A stretch of 6,133 nucleotides of DNA. Source: Petrotoga sp. UBA5851 (GTDB lineage Bacteria; Thermotogota; Thermotogae; Petrotogales; Petrotogaceae). Numbering within the stretch: the stretch's first letter is position 1; each line of letters opens with the position of its first letter. The position numbers and the translations under genes were made by a program. The stretch is from NCBI GenBank assembly GCA_002431635.1, contig DJGH01000046.1:16600-22732 (forward strand). Reading direction: 5' to 3'. The notes beneath the pieces were generated by a model, which was not told the DNA's origin, made no database searches, and saw only the letters and a program-made list of their open reading frames with translations. Below are positions 5,490-6,133 of the stretch, piece by piece.

Positions 5490-5963
5490 CTATAATATGT
5501 AAAGAGCTTTCTTATAGTCTTTTACAAAGAACTTTCTGCCTTTTTGTATAACTTCATGTCCTTCACTTTCAAGCAAATTTTTTTGTGTCTGGACTCCGCC
5601 GGGGTACTTTTCATTAAGCTGTCCGTACTTTTTTAATGTTCGCCAGTAAGGCGTAAGGTCGGAGCTGCCTTGGGCTTTTCTTTCTTCACTGGCATTAGCG
5701 ACTATGTTTATGAAGATGCCTGCAGTAAGCTGACAAGTATAGTCAGCTGAATACTTTTTTGCTAGGAAGGTTCTTATCTCGTCCGAAGTTATTAATTTTC
5801 CTTTTGGAATCCTCCGCATTACCTGGTCGTACTCTGATGCCGGTGCAACCAGCATCGTTTTAACAGAAGAGTCTTTTCCTTCAGATTTTTTTTGTTCAAT
5901 TTTAATAATTTTTGGCAGATCACCGTTTGAAGCAAGCTTATCGTTGAAAGATTTTTTTTGCAT
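5490..5963 (-). CDS. MGMT-family alkyltransferase-like protein lacking the catalytic Cys
   Basis: This encodes 157 residues related to the DNA-binding domain of O6-alkylguanine-DNA alkyltransferases. The helix-turn-helix-like region (about 43-92) has the sequence IPKGKLITSDEIRTFLAKKY, and the C-terminal TPYWRTLKKYGQLNEKYPGG (104-123) aligns with the MGMT active-site segment. Where the enzyme has P-C-H-R, this protein has P105-Y-W-R108, so the alkyl-accepting Cys is Tyr and the His is Trp. Its only Cys is Cys77, away from that site. It therefore cannot act by the normal suicide transfer and resembles ATL proteins that bind alkylated guanine and flag it for repair. The Lys-rich N-terminus (1-40) appears typical of this subgroup. 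The start ATG 5963 is chosen because AAGGAGG lies 12 nt upstream; the longer frame from 6017 runs through the SD. Confidence 0.85.
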   Translation of the reverse strand: MQKKSFNDKLASNGDLPKIIKIEQKKSEGKDSSVKTMLVAPASEYDQVMRRIPKGKLITSDEIRTFLAKKYSADYTCQLTAGIFINIVANASEERKAQGSSDLTPYWRTLKKYGQLNEKYPGGVQTQKNLLESEGHEVIQKGRKFFVKDYKKALYIL

Positions 5964-5975
5964 GAAGTAACCATG

Positions 5976-5982
5976 CCTCCTT
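5976..5982 (-). promoter_or_regulatory. Ribosome binding site of the ATL-like gene
   Basis: AAGGAGG is a full SD. It lies 12 nt before ATG 5963, a rather long spacing, and 1 nt before an out-of-frame ATG at 5974 that is too close to be used well. It excludes the longer in-frame start at 6017, which would translate the SD itself. Confidence 0.75.
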
Positions 5983-6000
5983 AATATTTTATTAGCTGTA

Positions 6001-6016
6001 TGGTAAAATATTACCA
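6001..6016. promoter_or_regulatory. Perfect dyad upstream of the ATL-like gene (operator candidate)
   Basis: TGGTAA and TTACCA are exact inverse complements separated by 4 nt, 38 bp upstream of the ATL-like start and in the space shared with a possible divergent promoter. On the minus strand it contains a -10-like TAATAT. Dimeric regulators often bind such sites; the identity of the regulator is unknown. Confidence 0.4.
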
Positions 6017-6071
6017 CATATTTGTCTGATGTGTTTTGCCTAATAGTTTATTTATTTTTAGAAACTTTTTT

Positions 6072-6092
6072 CTTTTATTTTATCAATAAAAG
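6072..6092. repeat. AT-rich inverted repeat, 8-bp arms
   Basis: CTTTTATT (6072-6079) and AATAAAAG (6085-6092) are perfect inverse complements around a 5-nt loop. It is not followed by a T run on the plus strand and has A, not T, after it on the minus strand, so it is not a standard terminator. It overlaps the -35 region of the plus-strand promoter candidate at 6105 and may be a binding site or chance AT-rich symmetry. Confidence 0.35.
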
Positions 6093-6104
6093 GTTGCTTT
6101 AGGG

Positions 6105-6133
6105 TATAATCTTCTTATGGATGCTGTATCAAA
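6105..6133 (+). promoter_or_regulatory. Plus-strand TATAAT box followed by ATG at leaderless distance
   Basis: A perfect TATAAT (6105-6110) is followed after 6 nt by ATG (6117), which reads M-D-A-V-S to the window edge. No SD precedes it. The usual start point 7 nt after a -10 box would fall on the A of this ATG, so a divergent leaderless gene is possible. The -35 region has only a poor match (TATCAA, 18-nt spacing), and just five codons are visible. Confidence 0.3.

Noticed and set aside
4967..5551. Plus-strand frames of 70 aa (4967-5179) and 86 aa (5291-5551)
   Set aside because: They are antisense to folT and the end of the ATL-like gene; the second crosses an intergenic region and neither has an SD or family motif.
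5963..5974. ATG at 5974 as start with frameshifting on the following A8 run
   Set aside because: It is 1 nt from the SD, out of frame with the protein, and no slippage is needed because ATG 5963 explains the gene.
5964..6017. Longer N-terminus of the ATL-like protein from ATG 6017
   Set aside because: It would translate the AAGGAGG SD and the TGGTAA dyad; the subgroup's proteins begin near the MQKKSF start at 5963.
1..6133. CRISPR array, insertion sequence, prophage or toxin-antitoxin pair
   Set aside because: No direct-repeat array, transposase, terminal inverted repeats or paired small toxin/antitoxin genes are seen; gene content and codon appearance look uniform.

Overview
This is a 6.1-kb AT-rich bacterial window in which every convincing gene lies on the minus strand, so it reads from right to left. 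Several things point to a low-GC thermophile-type bacterium, most plausibly Thermotogota: a TrmI-type tRNA m1A58 methyltransferase overlapping a C-terminal processing protease, an RND/MMPL exporter, a FolT-type ECF substrate-binding protein, an alkyltransferase-like protein without the active-site cysteine, and frequent TTG/GTG starts behind strong Shine-Dalgarno (SD) sequences. That assignment is inference from gene content; no rRNA or phylogenetic marker is present, and a clostridial or other deep-branching lineage is possible.

Layout, right to left. (1) 5964-6133 is an intergenic region with a small perfect dyad and a possible plus-strand promoter at the right edge. (2) 5490-5963 encodes an MGMT/ATL-family protein, followed after 53 bp by folT (4897-5436), which has its own extended -10 promoter. 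(3) A tRNA-Ala(GGC) gene (4763-4838) forms a self-contained unit with a perfect TTGACA-17-TATAAT promoter and a Rho-independent terminator. (4) A secreted or membrane PAP2 phosphatase (4008-4646) starts with TTG. (5) From 3888 to the left edge lies a tightly packed run of six genes with gaps of 5 nt or less, or with overlaps: a CsoR/CstR-family repressor, trmI, ctpA, an unknown single-TM protein, a small multi-TM protein resembling Yip1, and the N-terminal part of an RND/MMPL transporter.

The six-gene run is almost certainly one transcript, probably started at the TATAAT box at 3922-3927. Each downstream SD lies inside the last codons of the preceding gene, which suggests translational coupling. 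Its first gene is a thiol sensor in which the canonical metal-binding histidine position is tyrosine, so autoregulation by a sulfur, persulfide or other thiol signal is a reasonable hypothesis. The last four genes are all envelope or membrane proteins. The more unusual points are the C-Y-C sensor leading an operon with a tRNA modification enzyme and a periplasmic protease, the two unassigned membrane proteins between protease and exporter, and the cysteine-less MGMT homologue beside a folate transporter. I see no CRISPR array, insertion sequence, prophage or clear defence system.
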